From an uncultured Candidatus Saccharibacteria bacterium (GTDB taxonomy: Bacteria; Patescibacteria; Saccharimonadia; Saccharimonadales; CAMLKC01), in assembly GCA_946480595.1 (NCBI GenBank), contig CAMLKC010000007.1, forward strand, positions 1-31,325: DNA of 31,325 nt, given 5' to 3'. Numbering within the stretch: position 1 is the first letter of the stretch; the number at the start of each line of letters is the position of its first letter. The notes under the pieces were generated by a model. That model made no database searches and was not told the DNA's origin. It was given only the letters and a program-made list of their open reading frames with translations. The position numbers and the translations under genes are program-made. This document shows, one piece after another, positions 14,164 through 22,658 of this stretch.

Positions 14164-15948
14164 ATGCGTATTTCAGATGCCACAATTGAAACGCTACTCG
14201 AACGCAATAAGGCGATCTCGAAGGAGCAAATAGACGCACTCAAGGAAGAAGAGGCCCGTTCAAGGCGCCCTCTCCAAGATATCGTCATCCAGAATAAGCT
14301 GGTCGATGAGAAAGAGCTCGCCCAGGCGTTTTCCGAGTACTCACAGATTCCTTTCGTTGAGATCGATCCTAAGGAAATTCCCCTGGATGTCCTAAGCAAA
14401 ATTCCGGAACGTATCGCCCGCCAGTACAACGCCGTCCTCTTTAAGATCGACGAAGATGGCACTCACCACCTCGCTATGGACGACCCGGACGATGTTCAGG
14501 CATTTAGTTTTATCCAAAAGCAAATCGGCGAAAACATTAAGTTGTACGTGGCGACGCGCAACAATATTCTTTCCTGCCTCGAGAACTACCGTGGTGACGT
14601 CAACAAAGAGCTCAACCAAGTTATTGACGTCCAGCGCGAAGGTGCTCCCGGTCAAAGTGAAGCAATTACCGAGGCGGACATTGCCGAAAATTCACCTATT
14701 GCCCAGACAGTCAATCTATTGCTTGAATACGCCATCCGTTCCAACGCCAGCGACGTTCACATTGAGCCGCGCGAAGATTTTGTGCAGATTCGCTACCGTA
14801 TCGACGGCGTGCTAAAAGAAGTTAACCGCTTGCCACGCAATGTCATGAACGCTTTGGTTAGCCGCATAAAGATCCTTTCTAATCTCAAGATCGACGAACG
14901 CCGCGTTCCCCAGGACGGACGTTTCAAGATTAAGGTGGCTGGTAAACAATACGCCCTGCGTGTCAGTACGTTACCACTCGTTGACGGTGAAAAGATCGTC
15001 ATGCGTATCCTCGACGAGTCCAACCAATCTGTCACCCTCGAGGAGCTCGGCTACTGGGGACACTCGCTGGAGATTATCAACCAAGCACTCACCGAACCTA
15101 ACGGCATGATCCTTATTACCGGCCCGACCGGTTCGGGTAAGTCGACTAGTTTGTTCAGTATCCTCACCATCCTCAATACGCCTGACGTCAACATTTCTAC
15201 CGTGGAAGACCCGGTTGAGTACAAAATTCCAGGGGTAAACCAAACCCAGACTAACGCAAAAGCTGGCATGACCTTTGCCTCAGGGCTTCGCGCACTCCTA
15301 CGTCAGGACCCGAACATCATCATGGTAGGTGAGATCCGTGACACCGAAACGGCCAACCTGGGTATCCAGGCGGCACTAACGGGCCACCTCGTGTTCAGTA
15401 CGCTTCACACCAACAACGCAGCCACCTCTTTGCCGCGTTTGCTCGACATGAATATTGAGCCATTTTTGATTGCAAGTACTATTAAGGCAGTTGTCGGCCA
15501 GCGCCTAGTGCGGCGGCTCTGCATGATTTGCCGTCAAAGCCGTGCTCCCGACAAGGGAGAAGTAGAGGCCGTTACTCGCCTCTTCCATCTTCGCCCCGAC
15601 CAGACATTTTCTCGTATTCACGAGCTTGAGGAACAAGCCCAAAAGCAGCACGTTGGAGGCGACACGCCGCTTAGTACGAATGCGACGACCATCACCACCC
15701 TATGGCGCGCCTCGCCGGAAGGTTGTGAAAACTGTAACCACACTGGCTACAAGGGCCGAATCGGTATTTACGAGGTACTCGGCAACACCATCCCTATCCA
15801 GAAAATGATCGTCAGCAATGCCACCAGCAACCAAATCCAGGACCAAGCCATCGGCGAAGGCATGGTTACCATGCAGACCGACGGCCTCATTAAGTCACTG
15901 CGCGGCAACACGACTATCGAAGAAGTCCTGCGCGCCACCAAGGAATAA
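14164..15948 (+). CDS. pilB: PilB: type IV pilus extension ATPase (GspE/PilB family)
   Basis: The cytoplasmic hexameric ATPase that drives pilus assembly; 594 aa. The N-terminal MshEN/GspE_N-type region (about 1-150) begins with ISDATIETLLERNKAIS. The catalytic domain has Walker A GPTGSGKST (320-328), the Asp-box region around VEDPVEY, Walker B NIIMVGEIRD (384-393) and the His-box GHLVFSTLHTNNA. Two CxxC pairs, Cys453/Cys456 and Cys521/Cys524, form the metal-binding insertion that marks extension rather than retraction ATPases. pilC follows 5 nt after the stop. No pilT is present in the window. Confidence 0.96.
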   Translation: MRISDATIETLLERNKAISKEQIDALKEEEARSRRPLQDIVIQNKLVDEKELAQAFSEYSQIPFVEIDPKEIPLDVLSKIPERIARQYNAVLFKIDEDGTHHLAMDDPDDVQAFSFIQKQIGENIKLYVATRNNILSCLENYRGDVNKELNQVIDVQREGAPGQSEAITEADIAENSPIAQTVNLLLEYAIRSNASDVHIEPREDFVQIRYRIDGVLKEVNRLPRNVMNALVSRIKILSNLKIDERRVPQDGRFKIKVAGKQYALRVSTLPLVDGEKIVMRILDESNQSVTLEELGYWGHSLEIINQALTEPNGMILITGPTGSGKSTSLFSILTILNTPDVNISTVEDPVEYKIPGVNQTQTNAKAGMTFASGLRALLRQDPNIIMVGEIRDTETANLGIQAALTGHLVFSTLHTNNAATSLPRLLDMNIEPFLIASTIKAVVGQRLVRRLCMICRQSRAPDKGEVEAVTRLFHLRPDQTFSRIHELEEQAQKQHVGGDTPLSTNATTITTLWRASPEGCENCNHTGYKGRIGIYEVLGNTIPIQKMIVSNATSNQIQDQAIGEGMVTMQTDGLIKSLRGNTTIEEVLRATKE

Positions 15949-15953
15949 CCCCT

Positions 15954-17186
15954 ATGCCAAGTTTTTCATATATTGCCACCAACAGCGCAAAAAAATCCGT
16001 CAACGGTTCTATCGATGCAGCCGACAGGGCGGCCGTCATTTCAGCGCTCACCAAACAGGGGCTTCACCCTATTAGCGTCCGCGAAGAAAACAGCAACAGC
16101 AAATCTTCTCTTAGCCTAGGCGGTTTCCTCAATTCCAACAAAGTAAAATCCGACGACATCGTCATGTTTACCCGTCAGCTAAGCGCGATGGTTGGTGCCG
16201 GCGTGCCGCTCCTCCGCGCGCTCAACTCCCTGCAACAACACACCGAAAGCCAGGGGTTAAAGAAAATCCTCGGCGGTATTATCGAAGACATCCAGGCAGG
16301 AGCGCCCCTTGCCGATGCTCTTGGCAAGCACCCCAGCACGTTCAGTGATGTGTACATAAACATGGTCCGTGCCGGTGAAGCGGCGGGTATTCTCGATGAA
16401 ATCCTTAAACGCCTCGCGCTCCAGCAGGAGAAAAACGCCACTATCCGCAAAAAAGTAAAAAGCGCCATGACCTACCCGATGGTACTCATCGGCATTACGG
16501 TCATCGCCTTTTTCGGCTTGATGATCTTCGTCATCCCTCAGATCGGCAAAATCGTCAGCGACCTTGGTGGGCCGGACGCCAAACTGCCAGGACTTACTCT
16601 TGCCATGCTGGCGATTAGCGGCTTTATGACCAGCTACTGGTACATCCTGTTCCCGGCTTTGGCCGGCGGCGTCGTCTTGCTTCTCAGGTACGTTAAGACA
16701 CCGGCAGGGAAGTCCCAACTGCATCACATTATTCTCAAAGTTCCCGGACTAAAAGCCATCATCGTCAAGGTGGCTATTGCACGGTTTGCGCGCACTTTCT
16801 CGGCACTTATGGGCGCCGGAGTTGCCGTACTCGAAGCGCTGGACGTCACTTCGCGGGCGCTGGGAAATGTCGTTTACGAAGAGGCGCTACAAGAAGCTGC
16901 TAAAGAGGTAAAGAACGGCAGCACCCTCTCCTCTATCATCGAAAAGAATCCTCTTTTTCCCTCCATTGTTTCGCAGATGCTTGCCGTTGGTGAAGAAACA
17001 GGGCAAACCGATACCGTTCTCGTAAAGGTTGCCGATTTTTACGAGGAAGAAGTCGATACGGCCATCGATGGCGTCAGTGCTATTATCGAACCGGTCATGA
17101 TCGTAATAATGGGCGGTATGGTCGGACTTATCGCCGCCAGCGTGATGATGCCAATCGCCGGTCTCGCCAACCAAATTAAAGGTTAA
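15954..17186 (+). CDS. pilC: PilC: type IV pilus inner-membrane platform protein
   Basis: The GspF/PilC-family protein on which PilB turns to add pilins. 410 aa with the usual two homologous halves, each a cytoplasmic T2SSF helical bundle: FTRQLSAMVGAGVPLLRALN and FARTFSALMGAGVAVLEALD mark the repeats. Three hydrophobic spans are seen (about 170-197, 215-243 and 375-402). The start ATG lies 5 nt after the pilB stop, with AAGGAA at the end of pilB as the likely ribosome site. Length and order match pilB-pilC pairs across bacteria. Confidence 0.95.
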   Translation: MPSFSYIATNSAKKSVNGSIDAADRAAVISALTKQGLHPISVREENSNSKSSLSLGGFLNSNKVKSDDIVMFTRQLSAMVGAGVPLLRALNSLQQHTESQGLKKILGGIIEDIQAGAPLADALGKHPSTFSDVYINMVRAGEAAGILDEILKRLALQQEKNATIRKKVKSAMTYPMVLIGITVIAFFGLMIFVIPQIGKIVSDLGGPDAKLPGLTLAMLAISGFMTSYWYILFPALAGGVVLLLRYVKTPAGKSQLHHIILKVPGLKAIIVKVAIARFARTFSALMGAGVAVLEALDVTSRALGNVVYEEALQEAAKEVKNGSTLSSIIEKNPLFPSIVSQMLAVGEETGQTDTVLVKVADFYEEEVDTAIDGVSAIIEPVMIVIMGGMVGLIAASVMMPIAGLANQIKG

Positions 17187-17214
17187 ATCAGCTCAAAAAC
17201 CAAACCGCTCATGG

Positions 17215-17220
17215 TATACT
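17215..17220 (+). promoter_or_regulatory. Internal -10 box before pilM
   Basis: TATACT in the 61-nt gap between pilC and pilM, giving a leader of about 21 nt. It may allow pilM-N-O to be expressed apart from pilB-C. Confidence 0.4.
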
Positions 17221-17247
17221 GGTAGTAAAGCAAAGTGGGCATATTCT

Positions 17248-18303
17248 GTGGCAAAATTATTCTATAAAGAAAAGCCAATAATCGGACTCGATATCAGTCA
17301 AACTGGTATTAAAGTCATGGCCATTGATTCAAAAAAATGGCTTGTTCTTGGATATGGCTCCGTTGATCTCGACCCAGCAAAGGTACAAAAATCCCTCGAA
17401 GCTGGCGATGCCTATTTGGCTGACAATATTGCCTCACTTCTTCACGAAAAAGTTATCGGTGAACTGCCAAGCGATGAAACGATTCTTAGCGTTCCCACCA
17501 GCCGTACCTTCTCGCGTACCTTTACCATCCCCGCAAAAGCCGAATCTACGTTGGCCGATGCCGTTGAAATAGAAGTCGACCAATATATCCCCATCCCTAT
17601 CAGCTCACTTTACGTTGACTACAATGTTATTGAACGGACCAAAGACCAGCTCACCGTTATTATGTCGGCCGTACCAAAAACTCTGGTAGATAGCTGTCTT
17701 GGCGCTGTAAGGGCTGCCGGCCTTCAGCCCATCATGGTCGAACCTGGCATTAACTCAGTCGCAAGGGTTATTGAGGCTGCAGAAGAAGGTCACCTACCAA
17801 CACTTATCGTTGATATCGGCCCCGCCAGTACCGATATTGCCGTACTTGACGGCGGTGCAATTCGCATTAGTGGCGGTATTGGCATCGGCGGCAACACCTT
17901 TACGTTAGACATCGCTAAAAAACTTGGCGTCGCACTAGAGAACGCCCACCAGCTAAAGGTACTAAACGGCCTGAGCGCCGGCCCACGGCGCGCTAAAATT
18001 ACCGCAGCGCTCACCCCGAGTCTCCAGCGTATCGCCACCGAGGTACGCAAGGTTATTCGTTACTACAACGAGCGCATTAGTGATGATCGAAAACTAGAGC
18101 AGATGATTATCGTCGGCGGCGGTAGCAACGTACCCGGTATTGGCGACTACTTCACCAACGAGCTCGTCATGCCCGCCCGCGTTGCCAGCCCTTGGCAAAA
18201 ACTGGACTTCGGCAAGTTGCCGCAGCCTAACAAGCAATTCCGTCCGCGTTACATTACCGTGGCAGGCCTAGCGAGCGTCGACCAAAAGGAGATCTGGAAA
18301 TGA
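17248..18303 (+). CDS. pilM: PilM: actin-like pilus assembly protein
   Basis: A cytoplasmic FtsA-like ATPase that binds the N-terminus of PilN and links the platform to the PilNO complex. 351 aa. Actin-fold signatures: IGLDISQTGIKVMAID near the start (phosphate 1), LIVDIGPASTDIAVLDGG (phosphate 2) and IIVGGGSNVPGIGDYF (adenosine). The start is a GTG at 17248 followed by AKLFYKEKP; no strong Shine-Dalgarno is visible. The stop overlaps pilN by 4 nt. The PIPISSLYVDYNVIE segment is typical of PilM proteins. Confidence 0.93.
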   Translation: MAKLFYKEKPIIGLDISQTGIKVMAIDSKKWLVLGYGSVDLDPAKVQKSLEAGDAYLADNIASLLHEKVIGELPSDETILSVPTSRTFSRTFTIPAKAESTLADAVEIEVDQYIPIPISSLYVDYNVIERTKDQLTVIMSAVPKTLVDSCLGAVRAAGLQPIMVEPGINSVARVIEAAEEGHLPTLIVDIGPASTDIAVLDGGAIRISGGIGIGGNTFTLDIAKKLGVALENAHQLKVLNGLSAGPRRAKITAALTPSLQRIATEVRKVIRYYNERISDDRKLEQMIIVGGGSNVPGIGDYFTNELVMPARVASPWQKLDFGKLPQPNKQFRPRYITVAGLASVDQKEIWK

Positions 18304-18854
18304 TCAATCTTTTGCCACAAGAAGAAAAACGTCAGCTTCAGGCGGCACGCTCCAACACCCTCCTTATTCGGTATAACATCTTTCTACTGGGCGTGGCAGC
18401 CTTTATGGTACTTGCGATTGCCATCACCTACGTCTTCCTTTCAACCACCCAGCAAACCGCCAAGCAAACCATCGACACGAACGACGCCAAAGTCACTCAG
18501 TACGCTGCCGTCCAAAGTAAAGCCAATGAGTTCAGGCAACACCTGGCCACGGCCAAACAAATTCTCGATAGCGAAGTCACTTACTCCAAGGTTATCCTGG
18601 ACATATCCCGGCTTATTCCTTCTGGTGTCGTGCTGGAAAACGTCAGTCTCGACTCCCAGACATTCGGCACAGAAACGACGCTTGTCGCGCAGGCAAAAAG
18701 CTACGATGCTGCCCTCTCACTGAAGGATTCCTTCGGCAAATCTCCACTATTTACAGACGTTCACTTTCAGAGCATCACCTCGGACACTTCAGACACGGAC
18801 TATCCAGTCACTGTCAACTTAAACATTACGATTAAAAAGGATGCGGCAAAATGA
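18300..18854 (+). CDS. pilN: PilN: type IV pilus assembly protein
   Basis: A bitopic membrane protein of the alignment complex; 184 aa. It opens with MINLLPQEEKR, the conserved cytoplasmic INLLP motif that docks into PilM, followed by one transmembrane helix (about 24-48), a short coiled coil (about 50-85) and a ferredoxin-like extracytoplasmic domain (about 95-184, including ISRLIPSGVVLENVSLDSQ). It overlaps both pilM and pilO by 4 nt, indicating coordinated translation. Confidence 0.92.
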   Translation: MINLLPQEEKRQLQAARSNTLLIRYNIFLLGVAAFMVLAIAITYVFLSTTQQTAKQTIDTNDAKVTQYAAVQSKANEFRQHLATAKQILDSEVTYSKVILDISRLIPSGVVLENVSLDSQTFGTETTLVAQAKSYDAALSLKDSFGKSPLFTDVHFQSITSDTSDTDYPVTVNLNITIKKDAAK

Positions 18855-19477
18855 TGAAAATGCCCAACTTCACTGCCACTAGCCTACGTATGACGCTGTC
18901 GATTTCACTGTTTGCCATCACCATTTTGATGGGCGTCATCTTCTACTTTGCCGACAGTCAGCTAAAAAAGACCGCTACCGAGGTAAGCCATACCGTCATT
19001 GACGCCAATGCCAGCCAGAACAACGTCCAGACACTGCAAAAAATCCAGCGCGAGCTTGAACAGAACAAAGACACTATCGCACAGGCCAACAGTATTGTCG
19101 CCGACAGCCAAAGCTACCAGTACCAAGATCAGATCGTCAGCGACCTTAACCAGTACGCCGGCAAGGCAGGTATCAGTATTACAAACATCGACTTTTCATC
19201 CACCTCGCAAACTGGTTCGGGGACAACCCCCGACAATAAGGCACAGACGACCACACCTGGAGCCACCGCTGCTCCAACGCCCGCAGGAGTAAAGACTACT
19301 TCCGTCGCAGTCACTATGAAAAACCCTCTTGGCTACAATAATTTCCTTCAATTCCTCCGCTCCATCGAGGACAACCTGACAAAAATGCAGGTGCAAAAAG
19401 TAAGTTTGTCCAAGGGAACTGGCGGTGACGATGACATTTCAAGTGATGTATTAACAATCCAGGTATACGTAAGGTAA
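18851..19477 (+). CDS. pilO: PilO-like type IV pilus assembly protein
   Basis: 208 aa bitopic protein expected to pair with PilN. A transmembrane helix spans about 13-33, then a coiled coil with many Gln and Asn (about 40-80), then a ferredoxin-like domain split by a Thr/Pro/Ala-rich, probably disordered insert (about 115-147). The domain resumes with SVAVTMKNPLGYNNFLQFL, typical of PilO. The frame starts MMKM in the ATGATG after pilN; either Met could serve. Assignment rests on fold pattern and gene order, as PilO sequences vary widely. Confidence 0.88.
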   Translation: MMKMPNFTATSLRMTLSISLFAITILMGVIFYFADSQLKKTATEVSHTVIDANASQNNVQTLQKIQRELEQNKDTIAQANSIVADSQSYQYQDQIVSDLNQYAGKAGISITNIDFSSTSQTGSGTTPDNKAQTTTPGATAAPTPAGVKTTSVAVTMKNPLGYNNFLQFLRSIEDNLTKMQVQKVSLSKGTGGDDDISSDVLTIQVYVR

Positions 19478-19482
19478 TAACT

Positions 19483-19767
19483 ATGGATATAAACCTCAAC
19501 CTCTCTCTCCCAGCAATCAAAAAAGCGATCGTCGCCTTTCTTCACCGCTTTCATGTGATTATCTTTACTGTCGTCATTCTCGGAGGCCTGACGGTAGTCA
19601 TCTTCCTACTCAATAACATCGTGGTACTATCTAGTCAAAGCAACGGCTACACCCCGGACACGAACAACTCAACATTCGACAAAGCGACCATTCAAAAGAT
19701 CGAAGAACTCAAAAACCGGACCCAAACACCCCCAACTTCCGGAAGGACCAACCCTTTTGTTGAGTAG
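19483..19767 (+). CDS. Small bitopic protein of the pilus operon (PilP-like tail)
   Basis: 94 aa. An amphipathic N-terminus (SLPAIKKAIVAFLHRF) leads into one transmembrane helix (about 25-49), followed by a soluble Thr/Asn-rich outer segment that ends in SGRTNPFVE. A terminal G-R-x-[DN]-PF motif is common at the same place in PilP and GspC-like pilus proteins, so this may be a minimal PilP analogue or a clamp for PilN/PilO. It begins 5 nt after the pilO stop. No secretin gene follows, which suits a cell without an outer membrane. Function is inferred from context. Confidence 0.7.
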   Translation: MDINLNLSLPAIKKAIVAFLHRFHVIIFTVVILGGLTVVIFLLNNIVVLSSQSNGYTPDTNNSTFDKATIQKIEELKNRTQTPPTSGRTNPFVE

Positions 19768-19782
19768 ACGGCCTAAAACGTT

Positions 19783-19788
19783 TATACT
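19783..19788 (+). promoter_or_regulatory. -10 box of the PRC-barrel gene (leaderless)
   Basis: TATACT, 12 nt before the ATG at 19795, with no Shine-Dalgarno. Confidence 0.5.
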
Positions 19789-19794
19789 AAAAGT

Positions 19795-20376
19795 ATGTTA
19801 TTAGCTGGTTCCCGCCTTATCGATATGCCCGTCATGGGACTCCAAACCGGCAGTGAGTTGGCACGGACGGAGCGCGAGATCATCAACCCTCATACGCTTG
19901 AGGTAATTGCCTATGAACTAACGGGGCCACTCTTAAATACCAAGCCCGCACTTTTGCGCGTGGCCGACGTACGCGAGTTTAGCGATATTGGCATGATTGT
20001 CGATTCAAGCGATGAGTTCGTTTCGCCAAGTGACATAATAAAACTAGATGAAATCTATCAGCTGCACTTTAGCCTCACGGGCAAATCCGTCATTGACCTC
20101 AAGCACCGTAAACTTGGTAAGGTTATCGGCTACACGATCGAAACTGGTGGTTTTGTGATTCAGCAACTGAGCGTTAAGCGGCCGTTTCTCCAAAGCCTGA
20201 GCGACGCCGAACTGTTAGTTCATCGCAGCCAAATAAAAAAGGTCACTGACACGCAAATCGTTATCGAATCAGAGCTAAAAACGCCCGCGCCGGTACTAAA
20301 AACCGTTCGGGATAACTACTCTAACCCTTTTCGTAAAACATCCGGGCCGCAGCCAGAACACAGCGACCGGGACTAG
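19795..20376 (+). CDS. PRC-barrel domain protein
   Basis: 193 aa soluble protein with two PRC-barrel-like units: residues about 1-75 (LLAGSRLIDMPVMGLQTG, EIINPHTLEVIAYEL) and about 85-165 (LTGKSVIDLKHRKLGKVIGY). PRC-barrels are small beta-barrels found in RimM and photosynthetic reaction-centre H subunits that bind RNA, protein or other partners. The C-terminal 30 residues are disordered and include SNPF. It sits at the end of the pilus cluster but has its own leaderless promoter, so its link with pili is uncertain. Its stop codon overlaps that of recX on the other strand. Confidence 0.75.
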   Translation: MLLAGSRLIDMPVMGLQTGSELARTEREIINPHTLEVIAYELTGPLLNTKPALLRVADVREFSDIGMIVDSSDEFVSPSDIIKLDEIYQLHFSLTGKSVIDLKHRKLGKVIGYTIETGGFVIQQLSVKRPFLQSLSDAELLVHRSQIKKVTDTQIVIESELKTPAPVLKTVRDNYSNPFRKTSGPQPEHSDRD

Positions 20377-20381
20377 TCGCT
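20362..20381. terminator. Short hairpin shared by convergent PRC-barrel and recX ends
   Basis: AGCGAC (20362-20367) and GTCGCT (20376-20381) form a 6-bp stem over an 8-nt loop. The two TAG stops overlap in CTAG at 20373-20376. No T tract follows, so termination activity is uncertain. Confidence 0.35.
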
Positions 20382-21005
20382 AGAGAGCGCCTGTTTGATA
20401 TCATCGTAGCTAAAGCCCTGCCGGGCGAGGTACTGCATAAACTTCTGGTCATCAGGATAGCGGTTTCGTTTTTTTGTGATGATTTTTTGCAGTTCATCTT
20501 CGTCGTTTCGTTCCGAGTCGCCGAAAAGTCGTTCTACCAGCGATTGCTCCACCCCCTTAGACCGTAGCTCGGCAACCAGTTTGCGGCGGCTCGTTCCCTT
20601 TGTGAGATTTCGGTTCTCAATCCAGTAGCGGGCAAACTTTTCATCATCAATATAGCTTTTTTCGACCAACCGATCAAAAACTCGATCCGCAACTTCTTGC
20701 GGCACGCCTTTTTTTATGCCGCCCGTTTTTGTACGGGTGTCGCGCGTTTTGCGGTAAAGATAATCACGGACTTCTTTTGCGCTATGCGGCCGCATCATGC
20801 AGTATTCGAGCGCTCTGCTATACAGCTTGCCGAATTGACTCTCCGACTCAAGGGATAGCAGCTCTTCCTCGGTATACTCTTTGCCGATTCGGATACCTAG
20901 GTCGCTCACCTGAAATATATCGAGCGAAAAACGATACGTACCATCCACCATGACATTGACGCGGTTGTTGTTCTTGGTTTGTGAAGTTATGCCCGTAATT
21001 TTCAC
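20373..21005 (-). CDS. recX: RecX: regulator of RecA
   Basis: Binds RecA filaments and limits their growth. 210 aa, built of three-helix repeats. Family features: YCMMRPHSAKEVRDYLYRK (first repeat), DRLVEKSYIDDEKFARYWIENR (the YIDDxxFA motif) and the C-terminal FMQYLARQGFSYDDIKQAL. The start is a GTG at 21005 inside the end of the NUDIX gene (4-nt overlap). It is the third gene of a recA-NUDIX-recX operon, so it is made together with its target. Confidence 0.93.
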   Translation of the reverse strand: MKITGITSQTKNNNRVNVMVDGTYRFSLDIFQVSDLGIRIGKEYTEEELLSLESESQFGKLYSRALEYCMMRPHSAKEVRDYLYRKTRDTRTKTGGIKKGVPQEVADRVFDRLVEKSYIDDEKFARYWIENRNLTKGTSRRKLVAELRSKGVEQSLVERLFGDSERNDEDELQKIITKKRNRYPDDQKFMQYLARQGFSYDDIKQALSSD

Positions 21006-21547
21006 AGTTGTCGCTGAATCGCCTCCACGAGAGGAGTAAAATAAGGTTTTCCCTGGTCGATAAGCTGGTGCTCGCTGGCATTCTCAGTCATCGCGCGAAA
21101 ATCCTCCAGGTCACGCCATTCGACCAGTTCTACTTCGCCGTCGTCAAACGAAAAGGCCTCATTGCCCTTTAGTTCGTAAGTAAAAACATGCAAAAGGCTT
21201 CCCGGGTGCCGCGCCGTCCGCGTTACATGGACCAAGTACAAACCACTCGGATCAACGCTCAATCCCAGCTCTTCCTTCGTTTCTCGGAGCGCCGCCTCAA
21301 TAGGGGTTTCGCCAACGTTGATATGTCCTGCGGCAGATATGTGATACATTCCGGGCGACGTCTTTTTACTAAGCGCGCGTTTTTGCAGCAAAATATTCGC
21401 ACCGCGTTCGGTCTTGTGCCACATCCAGACATGCGAATTACCCATGACCATCAGCGGGTCACGGGTAAATTCATCGTCAATAGCACCTCGGTCCTTAACT
21501 GGCAGGCCATTCTCTGTAAAAACCTGCCAGAGCTCACCCTCGTGCAT
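21002..21547 (-). CDS. NUDIX hydrolase, isopentenyl-diphosphate isomerase-like
   Basis: 181 aa. It resembles IDI-type and YfcD-like NUDIX proteins, in which a leader segment (FTENGLPVKDRGAIDDEF) precedes the domain. VWMWHKTERGANILLQKRALSKKTSPGMYHISAAGHINVGE shows the pattern, with the NUDIX box at about 74-96 ending in RETKEELG. The cysteine and glutamate needed for true IDI catalysis are not evident (HISAAGH stands where IDI has its active cysteine), so a nucleotide-type substrate is more likely. It lies between recA (6 nt) and recX (4-nt overlap); a role in clearing damaged nucleotides would fit but is inference. Confidence 0.85.
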   Translation of the reverse strand: MHEGELWQVFTENGLPVKDRGAIDDEFTRDPLMVMGNSHVWMWHKTERGANILLQKRALSKKTSPGMYHISAAGHINVGETPIEAALRETKEELGLSVDPSGLYLVHVTRTARHPGSLLHVFTYELKGNEAFSFDDGEVELVEWRDLEDFRAMTENASEHQLIDQGKPYFTPLVEAIQRQL

Positions 21548-21553
21548 TTTAGG

Positions 21554-22591
21554 TTACGCCTCGATTTCAGCTACTTTGGCGCGTACCTTTTGGTCGATTT
21601 CGGCCAGTACGTCTTTGTGTTCCTTTAGGTATGACTTGGTCGCCTCGCGGCCCTGGCCGATCTTTGCATCAGCATAGTCAAACCATGCACCAGACTTGCC
21701 CACAATTCCGTGTTGGACAGCCAGGTCAAGGACGTCGCCGGTCTTTGAAATACCCTCGTTGTACATGATGTCGAATTCAGCTATGCGGAATGGCGGCGCG
21801 ATCTCGTTTTTGACCACCTTCACCTTGGTGCGGTTACCGACAATCTCTTCGCCCACCTTAATCTGGCCGGTGCGACGAATATCCAGACGAACCGAAGCAT
21901 AGAACTTAAGCGCATTACCACCGGTGGTAGTTTCTGGGTTGCCGAACATGACACCAATCTTCATACGGATCTGGTTAATAAAGATGACGGTTGTCTTGCT
22001 CTTGTTGATAATTCCAGTCAGCTTGCGCAGCGCCTGGCTCATCAAACGAGCCTGGAGGCCCATGTGGCTGTCGCCCATGTCACCGTCAATTTCCGCTTGG
22101 GGCACAAGTGCCGCAACGGAGTCGACAACAACCAGGTCAACGGCGTTAGAACGAACAAGCGTTTCAGCAATTTCAAGCGCCTGCTCGCCGTTGTCCGGCT
22201 GGCTAACGAGCAAGTTATCGGTATCGACGCCAAGCCGTTTCGCGTAGGCTGGGTCGAGGGCGTGCTCGGCGTCAATAAACGCAGCCGTGCCGCCGTTTCG
22301 CTGCACTTCAGCGATCGCGTGGAGTGTCAGCGTTGTCTTACCACTAGACTCCGGGCCATAAATCTCAATAATACGGCCTTTTGGATAGCCGCCGCCAAGT
22401 GCCAAGTCAAGGCTTAACGCACCTGATGGGATCAGTTCAACGTCAACCTTGTGTGCTTCACCAAGTTTCATAATCGAACCGTCACCAAATTGCTTGGTGA
22501 TCTGGTCCATTGCAAGCCCCAAAGCTTTGAGCTTGCCCTCGTTTGCAGTAGGCTTTTCAGCCATTTCTGGTTTTTCAGCCTTTTTAGCCAT
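21554..22591 (-). CDS. recA: RecA recombinase
   Basis: Central strand-exchange protein for homologous recombination and uptake of transformed DNA. 345 aa from the ATG at 22591, preceded by GAGGGAGA. In-frame upstream Met codons exist, but the nearest lies inside the promoter zone of the TATAAT at 22624 to 22619. Walker A is GPESSGKT (79-86), Walker [11 protein letters not shown], and loop regions [15 protein letters not shown] and [25 protein letters not shown] are canonical. The N-terminus has a Lys/Glu/Ala-rich extension of about 20 residues. No SOS-box palindrome is visible in the 68-bp divergent gap to the pilin-like gene. Confidence 0.98.
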   Translation of the reverse strand: MAKKAEKPEMAEKPTANEGKLKALGLAMDQITKQFGDGSIMKLGEAHKVDVELIPSGALSLDLALGGGYPKGRIIEIYGPESSGKTTLTLHAIAEVQRNGGTAAFIDAEHALDPAYAKRLGVDTDNLLVSQPDNGEQALEIAETLVRSNAVDLVVVDSVAALVPQAEIDGDMGDSHMGLQARLMSQALRKLTGIINKSKTTVIFINQIRMKIGVMFGNPETTTGGNALKFYASVRLDIRRTGQIKVGEEIVGNRTKVKVVKNEIAPPFRIAEFDIMYNEGISKTGDVLDLAVQHGIVGKSGAWFDYADAKIGQGREATKSYLKEHKDVLAEIDQKVRAKVAEIEA

Positions 22592-22618
22592 GTCTCTCCC
22601 TCTTCTTTTACTCATTCT

Positions 22619-22624
22619 ATTATA
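22619..22624 (-). promoter_or_regulatory. -10 box of the recA operon
   Basis: TATAAT on the minus strand, giving a leader of about 21 nt with a Shine-Dalgarno; the -35 region is weak. Confidence 0.5.
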
Positions 22625-22645
22625 CCGCTTGTCCAGTTTATTTGC

Positions 22646-22651
22646 TACAAT
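22646..22651 (+). promoter_or_regulatory. -10 box of the pilin-like gene
   Basis: TACAAT, 13 nt before the ATG at 22659; an AGAGG between them could alternatively act as a very close Shine-Dalgarno. Confidence 0.45.
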
Positions 22652-22658
22652 AGAGGTA

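Noticed and set aside
22592..22658. SOS/LexA box in the recA promoter region
   Set aside because: No palindrome of the GAAC-N4-GTTC or CTG-N10-CAG type is present in the gap.
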